Below are positions 27,099 to 39,611 of a stretch of 64,000 nucleotides of DNA, in pieces. The translations under genes and the position numbers were made by a program. The notes beneath the pieces were generated by a model that saw only the letters and a list, made by a program, of their open reading frames with translations, made no database searches and was not told where the DNA came from. Within the stretch, counting starts at the first letter, position 1; each line of letters begins with the position of its first letter. Source of the DNA: Paragordius varius (Eukaryota > Nematomorpha); assembly GCA_964247055.1 (NCBI GenBank), contig OZ176052.1, forward strand, positions 3,906,001-3,970,000. The letters are read 5' to 3'.

Positions 27099-30000
27099 TT
27101 AATCTTTAATCCTGACGTATTGTTCATTCCATAAATTTGCATTTATATCCGGTATGCGTGTACATCTGATTCTTCTATTTCTTCTATTAATTCATTAATT
27201 AAAAACAATTTTTATTAAAACTCCATACAAAATTTAATAAATTTATAATGTATAAAACGATTTTAAAGTTTCCTTAAAAATTTTTCGTTGTAAACAATTA
27301 TTACGGTATGTCTTACCCCTTATTTGGTCGTAAAAATACGTTTCTATGCATGCGTCCAATCGAATCTGTGTTTCGGCAGATTACCCCGGCCAACGTGGTC
27401 GTTCGAATATTAATCAATTGTTCTTTTAAATTAAATATTTTTACAATGTATGGAAATAAATATACAAATAGAAAAGGTTGATAATTTCTCAAAACTTACT
27501 AAATTAAAAAGTTTATAATTACAGATATATTATACTTACCCATATAAGATTTTTGAAAATTAATATATAAAAAATGTTGTCCGAAAGAAAATATCATTGA
27601 TTGGTCGGATACTAAGGTTAAAAATTTACTATTTTATTTTAAAAGGGTTAAATTACCTTTTAACACGTTTTTAAAGTCAACAAAACAACTTTTTATTAAA
27701 ATGATAAAAATTTTAACATAGTCCCTTATAAGCAATATTTAACATTTTGAATTAATTACCAGATGTAAATTGATGTGTGATTTTGTCCGGAATATTTTTA
27801 TTTTCATACCAAAATCTGTCACCAAATTTAAATCGATGAAATTGATTGGCTACGATGCAGGAAAAGGTTGGACCTAAAATGCCATGTCTCATCATTGAAA
27901 TATTATGCGCTGGTGAAATCTCCGAAACACCGCCCATAAACAAATCAATATCATCAGGATGTCTAACCAACATTAAACAAGATTATTACAATAAATAACA
28001 GTATAATATAACTAAAAGTATCTTTAAATTAGGGAATAGAGAAATAAATGTCAAGTAAAAATTGTCTTTTCTTGCTTAAATTGGACATAAACTGAAAACT
28101 AAAAAAATCACACAAGCTCATCGATAATATTTTCTTTTTTTATTTTATTAATTATTTTTAAAAAAATTTCAACTTACTCGTAAACTTGTTTGAACGCATC
28201 GACAACCGAGTCTGGAAAATGAGAACGCATGTCAGCAAATGTTTTGAATGGGTTAAAGCCACAGAATTTTCTCCATTTATTATATGAGGGGACACCGTGC
28301 TCCCGTGCCCGTAATATATTAAGAGACATCAAATCCATACCTGGAAAAATAGTTATAGATTGGTATCTGAAGGGTTAAAAAGTTCTAATCGGTCCTTCTA
28401 ATGCAAAATGTTCATGGTCGAAACCAATCGAAAATATTAATCTCGAGTGGATTTATATGTGCAACAAAATATAAAAAAATTTTATAATCATGCATTAATT
28501 TATTTGAAATACGAATAAATGATAAAAATTAAAATTAATTTTTTTATATTTAAGTGTCTTATACAATTATTTTTAATTTATTTCACATTATATGATATAT
28601 GTTTAAAATATTGGCTTTACAAGCGGTCTCAGGTGATCAATGATAATCGGTCAGACCCAACCCTATCAAACATTACATTAAAATTCTCTTAACTTAAAAA
28701 TGTTTAGAAAAGGTCAGATGGTAAGTTTCGTTTATACAAAAGCTATATATGTAACTATCTATATTTTTTAAGATAAATAAAAATTTAATTGTTTAATTTT
28801 TAACTCCTTTACCAAACGACTCAATCGGCAATTTGAACAAATGATTTCGCACATCTTCGACCACGTGATGATCCATCATCTGTGTTGGGTGATTGGTCAT
28901 ACCGCGATAAATAGCATCCAAATTATTGCGGGTATAAATGTGTTGGGGTTGAAAAAAATCTCTCCTCAAACTCACAGCAAAGGACATACGATTAAATTGA
29001 TCCATTTTTCGTATGGTTGTGCTATAATTTTTTTAAGAAAAGAAACGATCTAAAAGGTGTCATATTGTTGATTTGTAAAGAGAATAGTTGTAGTTTGTTT
29101 AAATATTTTAGGGTGACCCTTTAAACTTTAAAAAATCCTCCTTTTTATGATTAAATAAAACCCAAACTACTAAAGGAGCTGGGCGCTTAACAAATAATAT
29201 TGTTAAAAATTATTATTATGGGTGGTCTAAAATCAACTATGTATTTTGGACAAAGACCATAAATCTATAGAGTACTTATGGGAAAAAACTTGGATTTAAA
29301 AACTTATTTCAATAAAACAAATTGGTTTGTACTCGATTAAACTGTGACCAAAACGGAACGCCGCTGTAGCAAACCCATGATCCAAACTAGCATCAATCTC
29401 TTCATCGTAAGCATTTAGATATCCAGCCTCTAGGGAACTTAAATTAAATCGTCTCATATTGGCTTCCCCAATCACAATAGGCAAAAATTCATTGTAAGCA
29501 ATGTGTTGTAATTCGGCAGCCACTATGCGACGAGCTTCTTGGTACCTAATTGAAAGGAACAATGCAATATGTGTCATAATGAATATCACATAAAAAGCTG
29601 ACAATTATTATCAGTCATTTTTAACGCAGAAAGATTAGTTAATGATTGTTTTTATAGTGGAAGAAAGGTAAGAAAATACCTATTTGCCACGCCCGGTTAT
29701 TTATTTTGTTTTAAAAAGAGAAAATTATTGAATTATTAAAATTATAATTACAATCTTTCATCTTCCCATAATGGATTTACGGAATGTAATGCATTAGCTA
29801 TCCTGTTGTGCTCACGGTGAAACAGGGTATGTATGGCAATAAGTAAAGAGTTTTCATTCGTCCTCTCATCCCCTAAAACAAATATTATTTATTATCTTTT
29901 TCTAACCTTATTAAAAATCCTTATTAAAAAAGTTTTGTAAGTATATATACCGGCAGCGAAACAGGGGTAACGATCGGAAACTCGTATTTCGCATTGTCGT

Positions 30001-32660
30001 GAAAATGAAATGGGTGAAACTGGCAACAATGGGCGCTCGAATCCACTTGGATTTGATTGCGTCCATAATTGACCTTATATGTTTTAAAATCAAATAAATA
30101 TTTTTATCCATGAAAATTTTATATCAATATTCATGGCTTAAGTTCATTTTTTGTCAAATTATAATGTGTTATATATAAACCTAATCTAAATGTTCTGAGA
30201 CTGTTGGCAATATTTGGTGTAGATCCATAGATGGCAGATCCGTCAATATATGATGTGATTTCATTATTCATTTCTCGATTGCCTATAAAACAATTTTTTT
30301 ATATTAGTTGTGATAAAATCCTTTAATGTATTTTTGAATGTTAATTTCAAATATAATAAGTGTCATTTAATAGTATCATTAAGTTTTAAAGATTCATATT
30401 TCTCTATTTTATGTTTTATACATTCGACCATACCTAATTTACAATCTTTGGAAATGACAGGAAAAGATCTAACCACCTCCATACATTGATGATGGTGGAT
30501 AGAGAAAAAAGAATCGTTGCTTGGAATATCCATAGCCAAGCAAAGCGGATTAACTTTATTCATTTGAGCGGATGACCCATTCATACAACATCCAAGTCCT
30601 CCATATTTGTAGCCTATATTTATTTATAAAAACATAAAATGTGGTTAACCATGTTAGGTGTCTAGTGATGATGCTCTCTAAGACTTATGACATCTTAACG
30701 GCCCAACAAGTAAATTTTAAATATAATCGGTTTGTATATTAAATCGTATTCGATAAAAAAGTAAGTTATAATTGAATCTACAATAGGTATTGATAGTGTG
30801 CAACATTACAAATGACGGCAAAAAATAGCAACGGATCTGTAATCTAATTTATACCTCTAATATAATTTTAAAAATAATTTTGTAACCCTTCAAAGGGATT
30901 ATATATATTGGCAAGGCAGTCTTTTTTGAAAGTCGCGCACTATCACAAAATTCGAAGTTGTATAAAAGTTTATGTTCCAACACGTAAATTTTTTAATATC
31001 TTAAATTATTTATGATACCCGTGGGACTAGAAACAAGACTGAATTCATGGTCCATTAATTGCCCAAAAACCATAACCATAGATGTAGCAAAAGGGTGAGC
31101 CTTTGGGGACATGGGTAGGACAGCCATATTAATAATTCGAGGGTGAGGTAATGGTTTTCCCTTTTTATTTAGCCTTGGAGTGGAGAGTCCTAACATAGTG
31201 TAATTACGGCTTTTAACATAAATTATATCAATGAAATTATATGGTTAAAAAACATAAAATCGGCTAATTAAACAGATTATTTTTTAAGTTTGACTAAAAG
31301 CTTGTTGACCTAATGTCAGGCACGGTTCAATACTTTTGATTTAATATTTAACAATTTCCAGAGTATATAGTGTAAAAAATATCAAATTTTACCTAAACTT
31401 GATTAGTTTATTATTAGCAAAATACCATCTCCGAAATCGGGTTTTAAGAATCTTTGAGCGGGTGAATGGGAAGTGCCCCTAAACGGATATTTTAGATTGT
31501 TGCAATATCCATCAATCTCTCTATATCGAGGATTACAGGTTCGATCCGCAAACGTTCCGATATCCCGAAGCAATCCAGTGCTGATCAATGATTTGTTTTG
31601 GCGATTCATATAGGGACACTCATCTTCAAACATTGTTCCATTCATTTGCATGGATTCAATTCGTCTTTTAATTTTGGATTTTGTCATATTAAATTCTTTA
31701 AGTCTATGATTTTAATAGTATTTATGTTACACATACGTATGTAGTTTTTCAATATAGAAAAAGTGCTTGGTGATATAGGAAGTGTCCTAATTTTATTAAA
31801 TTAATCTCAAACCGACATAAAATAATAGCACAGATTTTACATTTACAGTTAAAAAGTATGGAGTCCAAATATCACTTAAAAACAAACTTAATTTTAAATA
31901 TGCAATCCAAATTTAAGGAACATTATATTTTAAAAAGCCATTTTTGGTACCACCTGGTAATACTTTTCATGCTAATACAGTAAAAATTAAAACTATACGG
32001 ACAAAACGTAAAAATATACAGACACAAATTTTTTTGTTAAAAGTCAATACTTTTTTAAACCTTAATTTTTTCTTTAATTATTTAATTACAACTGTAAAAT
32101 ATATAATTGATTGTGTTACCAATATACATCTGTGTTAATGCTTTTCAATTAAAAAAATATGATTACTTTTAGAAAAAAATATGTGCCTTTTATTTTTACG
32201 TTTTGTCCGTATAATTTCAATTTTTACTGAAATACAAGCATAATAATTAATGGATAAAATAGAAATTACCTCTTTTTCATTTCTTCTCCCATAAAATAGG
32301 CTATGAAACCAAGTTTAATTTTCTTGAATGCTAAAGGCCGCTCAACAATCGCATCATTATCTTGTTATATAATAAATTATGAGAAATGAAGAACATTCAT
32401 ATAAAAAATTTGATATTCCTTATATATTTCAATATATTTTCACATACCATACCTCTGTATAAGGCAGACTTTAATTCATTTACACGCATCCTTTCAAACT
32501 TTGCCAAAGCATTTTCCATAATTTGTTGCATGGCATCGCTGGACATATCCAAAATTTTAGCTTCTCTAACGCCTTCATTTTGAGCCAATGAACGATAATC
32601 CACAAATATTTGGAATATAAATGTAATAATTATTAAATATTTTGATAATTGAGCTACCAT
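27099..32660 (-). CDS. Secreted animal haem peroxidase
   Basis: Fourteen exons on the minus strand: 32660-32453, 32360-32270, 31703-31426, 31189-31019, 30613-30434, 30282-30181, 30073-29951, 29872-29752, 29545-29333, 29021-28813, 28340-28178, 27962-27760, 27422-27317, 27183-27099. They sum to 2253 bp (750 residues plus stop) with consistent phases. After a signal peptide ([19 protein letters not shown]...) comes a propeptide, then the catalytic domain: [18 protein letters not shown]; distal Asp-His in [30 protein letters not shown]; the Arg and haem-linking Glu in [20 protein letters not shown]; proximal His in [27 protein letters not shown] and GDRFWYEN near the C-terminus. All residues needed for haem binding and peroxide chemistry are present. 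The residue matching the myeloperoxidase sulfonium Met is Asn, as in most invertebrate members. It has no Ig or LRR modules, so it is closer to chorion-type peroxidases/peroxinectins than to peroxidasin. An upstream in-frame ATG exists at 32720. The final acceptor may be 3 bp later. Confidence 0.93.
31976..32232. mobile_element. TACAGT-ended MITE in the peroxidase gene
   Basis: Left end ACAGTAAAAATTAAAACTAT, and the inverse of the right end CAGTAAAAATTGAAATTAT. Both arms then share ACGGACAAAACGTAAAAATA. Same family as 20471-20733. It lies in the intron between peroxidase exons 2 and 3, about 37 bp from the donor of exon 2. Confidence 0.8.
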
Positions 32661-33540
32661 AATTTTTATATAATTTTTTTTTGGAGAATATAGTGATAAA
32701 ATACGAGTTAATGTCAACACAACATCTAACCAAATTTGTTAAAACACTAAATATAAATTGTAGGTAATAGTGATATTATCATATATATATCAGTTAAAAA
32801 ATATTGTAACATAATACTTTAGACATACATTTATGTAAACGGATTTGGTGTAAATTATTATAAACGAAATATATAGTAAATTTTTTGGGTATTAAATATT
32901 ATATATATTAATATATAGCTTATTTAAACGATAATTTATTGGTAATAAATATAACGATTATATTTATAGGATATATAGGAATATAATGATGCGCTTTCAG
33001 TGTCTAAAAATATTATCGCATAAAAAACCGATGGCGCAGAGAGCTAATAATTATGTATAAAATTCGAAAATATAATTAGGATTCTGATGGTGCTTTTGAT
33101 TTTTACGATCGATTTGATAAAAATACCCTTTTTTGTAATTAATCAAAAGTAACTTGCAAATTTTATCTGGTATACAAATAAATAATTATTTTGCTTACTT
33201 AATGCTTTTACTTATCGTATTAGATCAGATTAAAAAATTCAGCATAATTAATCCATGAACTCGCACAGATATCTCATAACAGAATGCTATAGTCCAGGCA
33301 ACTGCCCTATCCATATTCATCATCATTTTAAAATTAATGATATACAATTATTTCAATAGAAACAATTTTAGTGGGTTATGAGGTCTAAATGTCTCGAAAC
33401 CTTGAAAATTGGCTCATGATATAATATACACAAAAAGTGGATATATTTAAAAATTATTAATATATGCTATAATCAACATCAAAATTATTAACACTTGTTT
33501 ACCTGCTGGATATAACCCAACGCGATTTAAAATCAATATA

Positions 33541-34109
33541 TTAGCACTTGTATACAACACATTCATTTTAGTCCTTCGATTCAAATTGGGGTAGGATACC
33601 CCAGGCCTATTATTAAATTCTTTAATATAAAAGGAATCAAAACCATGGCAAAATTTTGCACTTATATAACATCAATAAACCAAAATATATAAAAAAATTT
33701 ATTCAAAAATACTTGATATTACTTATTTTAAGCCAAATTCCAAAGGTAGAACTTTAGTCAACGTGACATGTATGCAATGGTAAAATTAAAAAATAATAAA
33801 AAATAAACCACTTTTTCTATTTCTACAGTGTCAGATGTAATTTAAATAAAAAATTAGCTTTCATTTTACCTTTAAAATTACATAAAGACAATATTAGCAA
33901 AAGTTTTATAAAATAAAAATGGCGTCGAAGGGGTTTGACATGGAACTTTTTTTTCAAACGAAATTTTAGATATTTTGGCTTATTTATATTATTTTTTAGG
34001 ATAGAAGCGTAAATTTAAATTGAGATCGTTTTTTTCAGTATTTTTTTAAAATTTTAAGTTAAATTAAGTCTGGGGTATTTAGATACCCCAATTTGAATCG
34101 AAGTGTTAA
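33541..34109. mobile_element. TTAA-flanked MITE, copy C
   Basis: Starts TTAGCACTTG and carries TTCGATTCAAATTGGGGTA. It ends with the inverse ACCCCAATTTGAATCGAA and GTGTTAA. Internal text (CATGGCAAAATTTTGCACTT, AATGGCGTCGAAGG) is shared with copies A and B. It lies upstream of the peroxidase gene. Confidence 0.8.
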
Positions 34110-36621
34110 AAAATATTTTAATGGGCCAAATTTTAAATTAGGCATTGTTTGTTGGCGCATGATTAAAAAATCTTTTTAAAAAAGTAAATTGTAAAAAAAT
34201 TCTATTTCAAACTTAGGTGACATTTTTTAACGCTTTACGGTAATACAACATGAAATAAATGTATATTATGATTAAACAATATAACTACTCAAATTTTGTA
34301 AGCTTTTTGAAACATTTTAGCAATAAAATATTGGTTACTGAGTTTAAAGCCACAATTTTGGACTTAAGATTAGAGTGCAAAAAATGTAAGCTTTTTTTAT
34401 TAAATACGGGAAAACAATGTTTGATATTTAAATTTTATTCAAAACTAGCTTTAAATCAGTACTTTATGTACATATTAGCTCTTGGAAACAATACTATTCC
34501 GAATATAATCGAATGTAATTATAATGAAGTGTTAAAATCTGATTTTATATTTAATTTTTGACAAACTACTTTAGCATAAGCGCAATTTGGTGTTTTAACG
34601 CCTTCAACTTATGGTATAAAAAAACAGTTTTCCCAATAAAATCGTGGCCGCTGAAGTTCTCTATTATCAATCTATATTAAAAAATATCATCCAACATTTC
34701 ACCTACATATCAGGTGGTCATGAGTCATTACCGGTTTATTCGAAATATTCTCGATAGGCTTCTACAGCTCATCTCTTAAGAAATGTATAAGTGCCATGCC
34801 ATAAAAACTAATTGTTTTGCGGCAAAGCATAAGCCGTTTTTCACTTCTAATTTATTGAAATACTGCTCTGTAAGTGTGCGCCCCATTGATGAGAGATAAA
34901 AAATTGAAATTACACAGGCAAAATGTAAATATGAATAATATTTTTTAAAAAACACTCATATTTTTAAACGTTGATTTCCTTATAGAAAACAATATATAAA
35001 ATTTTAAACTGTGTAAATGAGTGTATTATGAATTTCCATAAAGAATTTGCCATGTACTCTGGCTCATTCTAGTCTTTTCACGATCAATGCCCGGTTTATA
35101 ATAATTGTTTATTGACCCGCTTTTAAAATATAGTTTAGGAGTAATTTTATATTTTTTTTGAATGAAATTTAGCTTTTACCAAAAATTTTTATCTAGGAAA
35201 AGCGGAATTCCCCATTTTTCGATATGAAGCAATTACCGTAAAAGTGTAATTTTCTCAAATTCATGAGACGTAAAACCAAAAGCAGCGTTAGGCTAAATAA
35301 AGATACATAACAAATATTCCATAAACAAATGACTGATTATAATTAGTATTTGGTTTGCGTTGTCCTTAAAGGCAAGATGACTCCTATTTTTTGCATAGTG
35401 TGGTGTTCTATATCCCAAAATACGATTTAGAAAAACTACATTTTGAACCTAAACTTGGCACACTACATATTTTCTTATCATACGAATGTTCAGATGACCT
35501 TTTTTGATCACGAATAGGTTTTAACTATTTATAACAACGAACCATGATAAAATATTTTTTTCTATGTGACAAAATAGAAAAATCGGTAGGGGGTGGGGGG
35601 AGGGGGTTATAAAAAGTATCTTGATGAATATATTATGATAGATAATTGTATCAGGATTGTCCTGAGCTTTTTGTTTTGGAGTATACAAGTGAAAGAAAGG
35701 TATTTGCACTTTTGTGGTAAGGCTCGATGTAAAATCCAAAAATCAGCTCACAGTATGTTCACATATCATTCTGATAGCGCCTTTTTGCGTTTGTCCCTTT
35801 TGAAGGGGTCTTTGTGACTTTCGTTGTCCACATCTAAAATTTATATTATATGGAATAGTTAGATTTTGATATGTAATTTATGATATATCATATTTTTCAC
35901 CAAAAATAATTAATTTTACAAAATATGCGCAATTGTCATTTTATGATATGTTCAATGTGGATAACATTCCTAATAAGTCGTTAGGGAAAACTAAAAGTGA
36001 TAGAAAACTCTGATAGATTTATTTATTAATAAAATATGTATATCAGTAGAATATCTTTGTGTGTGTGATGAGCGATAATGCGTTTTTTTAATCATGATAT
36101 TAAAAATAACCGAAACCTATGCGTGTCAGTTTTTCCATCAGAATATGGATATTATAATTATTAGCATATGTTATTTTAATTAATCAAAACTTGATAATGT
36201 GAAAGCACTTGATTTAGTACTAAAAAATTATGCAATTTCAATAATATACCTGTAATCAATTTTCTATTATAAAAATATATTTATTTTAATATTTTATTTG
36301 CGATCACTTTTTTATCATTGATATAAATTTTAAAAGAGGGTTTTCAATGTAAATTTTATTATAGCATTGTTAAGATATGTTCGCTCTAGGGTATAACTAA
36401 ATAATAATGGGTATAAAATTTATATAGATATAAAATATGGGCTTCTTTTATAAAAATTGATTTAAAATCGTCCATGGACAAATATTTGATTATTTATTAT
36501 GGGTTGCACTTTTATAGGGTTGGTACAAGATGATTGAATTTAAAATATTCACACCTATTTAATGAATTCTGGGGAAATATATCAAAAGTGTTTGCGGAAA
36601 GTACTTATTTTTATAATTTAG
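34110..36621. other. Stretch between peroxidase and TTC38; missing TTC38 5' exon expected here
   Basis: The first 60 or so residues of TTC38 must be encoded upstream of 36622, but no frame here shows the expected W-x-D...S-x-N-E-A pattern. The frames at 34259-34561 and 35593-35817 look like chance ORFs. A G-rich patch (GGGGGTGGGGGGAGGGGG) lies at about 35588-35606. Confidence 0.4.
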
Positions 36622-37677
36622 TATATATCACTATTGAATGATGGGTGTCAAATTGACACCTATTTAAAGAAATTGAAGTCACATCCATTTTGTTTAGTTA
36701 TTTATTATAATGTAGGTAAAGGGAATATATTAGTTTTGGGAATGGAATTAATGGTTGGCACATTTGAGCATAAACGTTTACCCCATTTATACCAAGAACT
36801 AGTTGATAATCTCAAAAATGCGTTATCCACATCTGATCGAAATCATCTTAAAGCTCTTTTGTTTATGGCTAAATATGATGTATTTCTTTTAACCTATTAT
36901 AGTTTGAAAATGCAATTAAATGTTGGAAAACAATTATTATAACTAATCCTGATGATATATTAGCCTTAAAGTTTGCACATGATGTTTCATTTTACTTGGG
37001 AACTTTTGAGGCAATATTGGATTTGTATCCATTAGTTTTGAGAAAATTGGATGTCACAAACTTTTTTTACAGGTATTTTTACGTGCGCCTATATATTAGT
37101 TACATATTGGCAATGTATGCATTTGCAAAAGTCGAAACATTTTTGCTGGAGGATGCTGAATATTTGTCCATTAATGTAAATTAACTGTTTTTGATATTTA
37201 TAACAATATTAAATTTATTGTTAAAAATGGGTATAAACCTACCAATTTTTTTCTATAAAAAAATTATTTAAGTTTTTTATAAGACGAAGCCCTAGTATAT
37301 TTAGTTATATAGATTATTTTATAATTGACAAATAAAATTTGAGTTGGTAAATATACTTTTTATGTGAATAACAGGCCTTGAATACATTTCGACTAAATGC
37401 AATTTTTTTATTATTTCTTTAATTTGATGACTATTTTAATATAAACGCGATTTATATTTGAAAATTCAGTTTTTTACTAGTAACAACTGGAAAATCGCAT
37501 TTTCGCACATATGTTCACATAAAAATAAATATGAAAAAAATGGGTCAGTTTATATTTTTGTAACTTAACATTATCCTAAATAGGGATTAATATTCATTGA
37601 CTTATTCATTTTTACGAATGTACAAAACTCACAATGATAAGATCTAATAGATGTCGTTAGAATATCAAATATTTTAA

Positions 37678-37714
<37 letters not shown>

Positions 37715-39362
37715 GTAATTATCCATCCAAAAGTGTTTGAAAATGAATCCACAAAATGCATGGGCTACACATTCTCTAGTCCATGTATACAGTATGACGG
37801 ATAGACATGACAAAGCTTTATTTTTTCTCGAAACTACAAAAACTGATTGGGAACAAAGTGATTTTTTGGGTTGTCACATTTATTGGCATTTAGCTCTTTT
37901 ATATTTGGAGAAGGTAATTAATTTTAAATATCGTTTTTTTAATTTTATTTTATAATTCTATTGATAGCAGTAGGCATGTCTTTTTAAATGTAAGATTATT
38001 TTGAAACTATGGGTCGGTTTGGAAATGGGTAAAAAGTAGTTGAATAAAATATGTGGAAATTTTTCACGTTGGAATTTTTTCATATTCATTCCGAATCAAA
38101 ATATTTTCAAAAATGACATACGATTTGGGCATTCCCCTTAGGCAAAAAATTGAAAAATTTGAAACTTAAATAATAAAGAGTTTGATAATATTGATCTGAG
38201 CCCAAGATATTTGTTCTTTTAATGTTTTTTAGGATTATACTTTTTAAAGATTTTTGATTCGAATGGTGGAATTCACTGTTTCAGTTTCAATTTATCAAAC
38301 TTTATGTTAACCAATTTGATTTATTTTTCCATATCTAGGGTGATGTTGCCCAAGCATATGATGTGTTTTCCACTCAAATTAAATGTAGAGCCTTGGATTC
38401 TCTTTCCTTGTTTCATTTTGTGGACGCCGTTTCCATTCTTTATCGATTATGTGCTTACCAAAGTATGACAGATGATTGTAATAATATGCCCCTTTACGCA
38501 CCATACGTATGCAATTATAAATCTGCTTACATGGTTGATTGGATTACTTTAACGCGGGATATAGCCTCAACGTTTGTTGAAAAGTTTCATGTATGGCCAT
38601 TCAATGTAGCTCATATACAATTAACTTTATCTGTTACTATGTTTGAAATAATGAAATTTATGGATAACAACTCATTACAAAACGACGAATTCCGTGAAAA
38701 TAAATTATTTGACGGTAAAATCTGCCAAACACACTGTGAAGATTGCAAGGAATGTGCTCAATCTAAAAATGTACATGGGCATCCATCCGAATTAAACTTA
38801 AATTATTTAGATAAATATGATGGCGATGACCATAGTCTGAATGAAATACTCACTCATGTGCAATATTTACAAAAACGGTTTAACGTTCATCTTGAAAAAA
38901 ATCTCAGGTTTTTCCTTTTATAAAATTTGTAATATCATTAATTTTTCCGTTTCTTCATAGTGATATATTATTTTTAAAAGGAATAATTCTACCACAAGCT
39001 ACGGGGTACTATGCAAAAATCTTGAAGTGTTATGCAACTTTATATCTCAACTATTTTGCGCCCATAAAATGCAAGAAGAACCTAATCTAACTATAGAGTC
39101 GGCACAACAATTTTTTGAGTTAGCTAATACACCTTCATATCCAATGTGCACAATTGATATAAATAATAATGATGTTGTTCATACCAATAAGGATAAAATA
39201 ATCAATGCAAAAAATTTTTGTTGGTTAGGCGGTAGTTTCCCACAACGTGAACTCTTTACTCTTATATGTTATCAGTACATGAAGCAAGCGATGAAATTTA
39301 ATTATCCAGCCAACGCTAATGACACCTATGAATGGAATAATTTAAAATGCAATTTCGAGTAA
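36622..39362 (+). CDS. TTC38: Tetratricopeptide repeat protein 38 (TTC38), 5' end not found
   Basis: Exons: 36622-36691, 36716-36879, 36903-37175, 37734-37913, 38339-38907, 38981-39362, giving about 545 residues. Key matches to TTC38 are NPDDILALKFAHDVSFYLG, AEYLSINCLKMNPQNAWATH, DFLGCHIYWHLALLYLEKG and, near the end, WLGGSFPQRELFTLICYQYM. The joins at 36879/36903 and 37175/37734 give gap-free alignment with the vertebrate protein as I recall it. The intron at 36880-36902 is only 23 bp, and one of 24 bp (36692-36715) is suggested by the motif GNILVLGMELMVGT. An acidic, Cys-rich insertion (HCEDCKECAQSKNVH) and a longer stretch around residues 130-150 are not in the usual 469-residue protein. 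The function of TTC38 is not established; the repeats suggest protein binding. The acceptor at 36621 shows that an upstream exon exists. Confidence 0.9.
37682..37713. repeat. (TA)n microsatellite before a TTC38 acceptor
   Basis: Pure TA tract of about 32 bp, 20 bp upstream of the exon that begins at 37734. Confidence 0.95.
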
Positions 39363-39397
39363 AATAAAAAACATTTTGATAAAATATTATTTATATT

Positions 39398-39611
39398 TAC
39401 AGTCATGTTTGCTTTATTTTATCATTTTTTTTTCGTTAAATGATTTTAAAAATATTTGGTAAAGAACGAACAAGAGCTCTATGGTATACTTTTTTAATGA
39501 ATATGATATTGTTAATACCATAGAGCTTTTTTTTCTATTCTTTACCAAATATTTATACCCATTTAACGAAAATAAAAAACATTTTGATAAAATAAAGGAT
39601 ACATGACTGTA
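39398..39611. mobile_element. Palindromic MITE just downstream of TTC38
   Basis: A near-perfect inverted repeat. Arms of about 95 bp start TACAGTCATGTTTGC at the left and end in the inverse ACATGACTGTA at the right. The inner arms pair ATTTGGTAAAGAA and AGCTCTATGGTAT. The TA ends suggest a Tc1/mariner-type target site. It lies 36 bp after the TTC38 stop codon, so it may fall within the 3' UTR and could fold into a long hairpin. Confidence 0.8.

Noticed and set aside
28841-29053. Plus-strand ORF over the peroxidase
   Set aside because: Antisense to a well-supported peroxidase exon (29021-28813).
34259-34561. 100-codon plus-strand ORF upstream of TTC38
   Set aside because: Tested as a possible TTC38 5' exon; lacks the expected N-terminal motifs and any family pattern.
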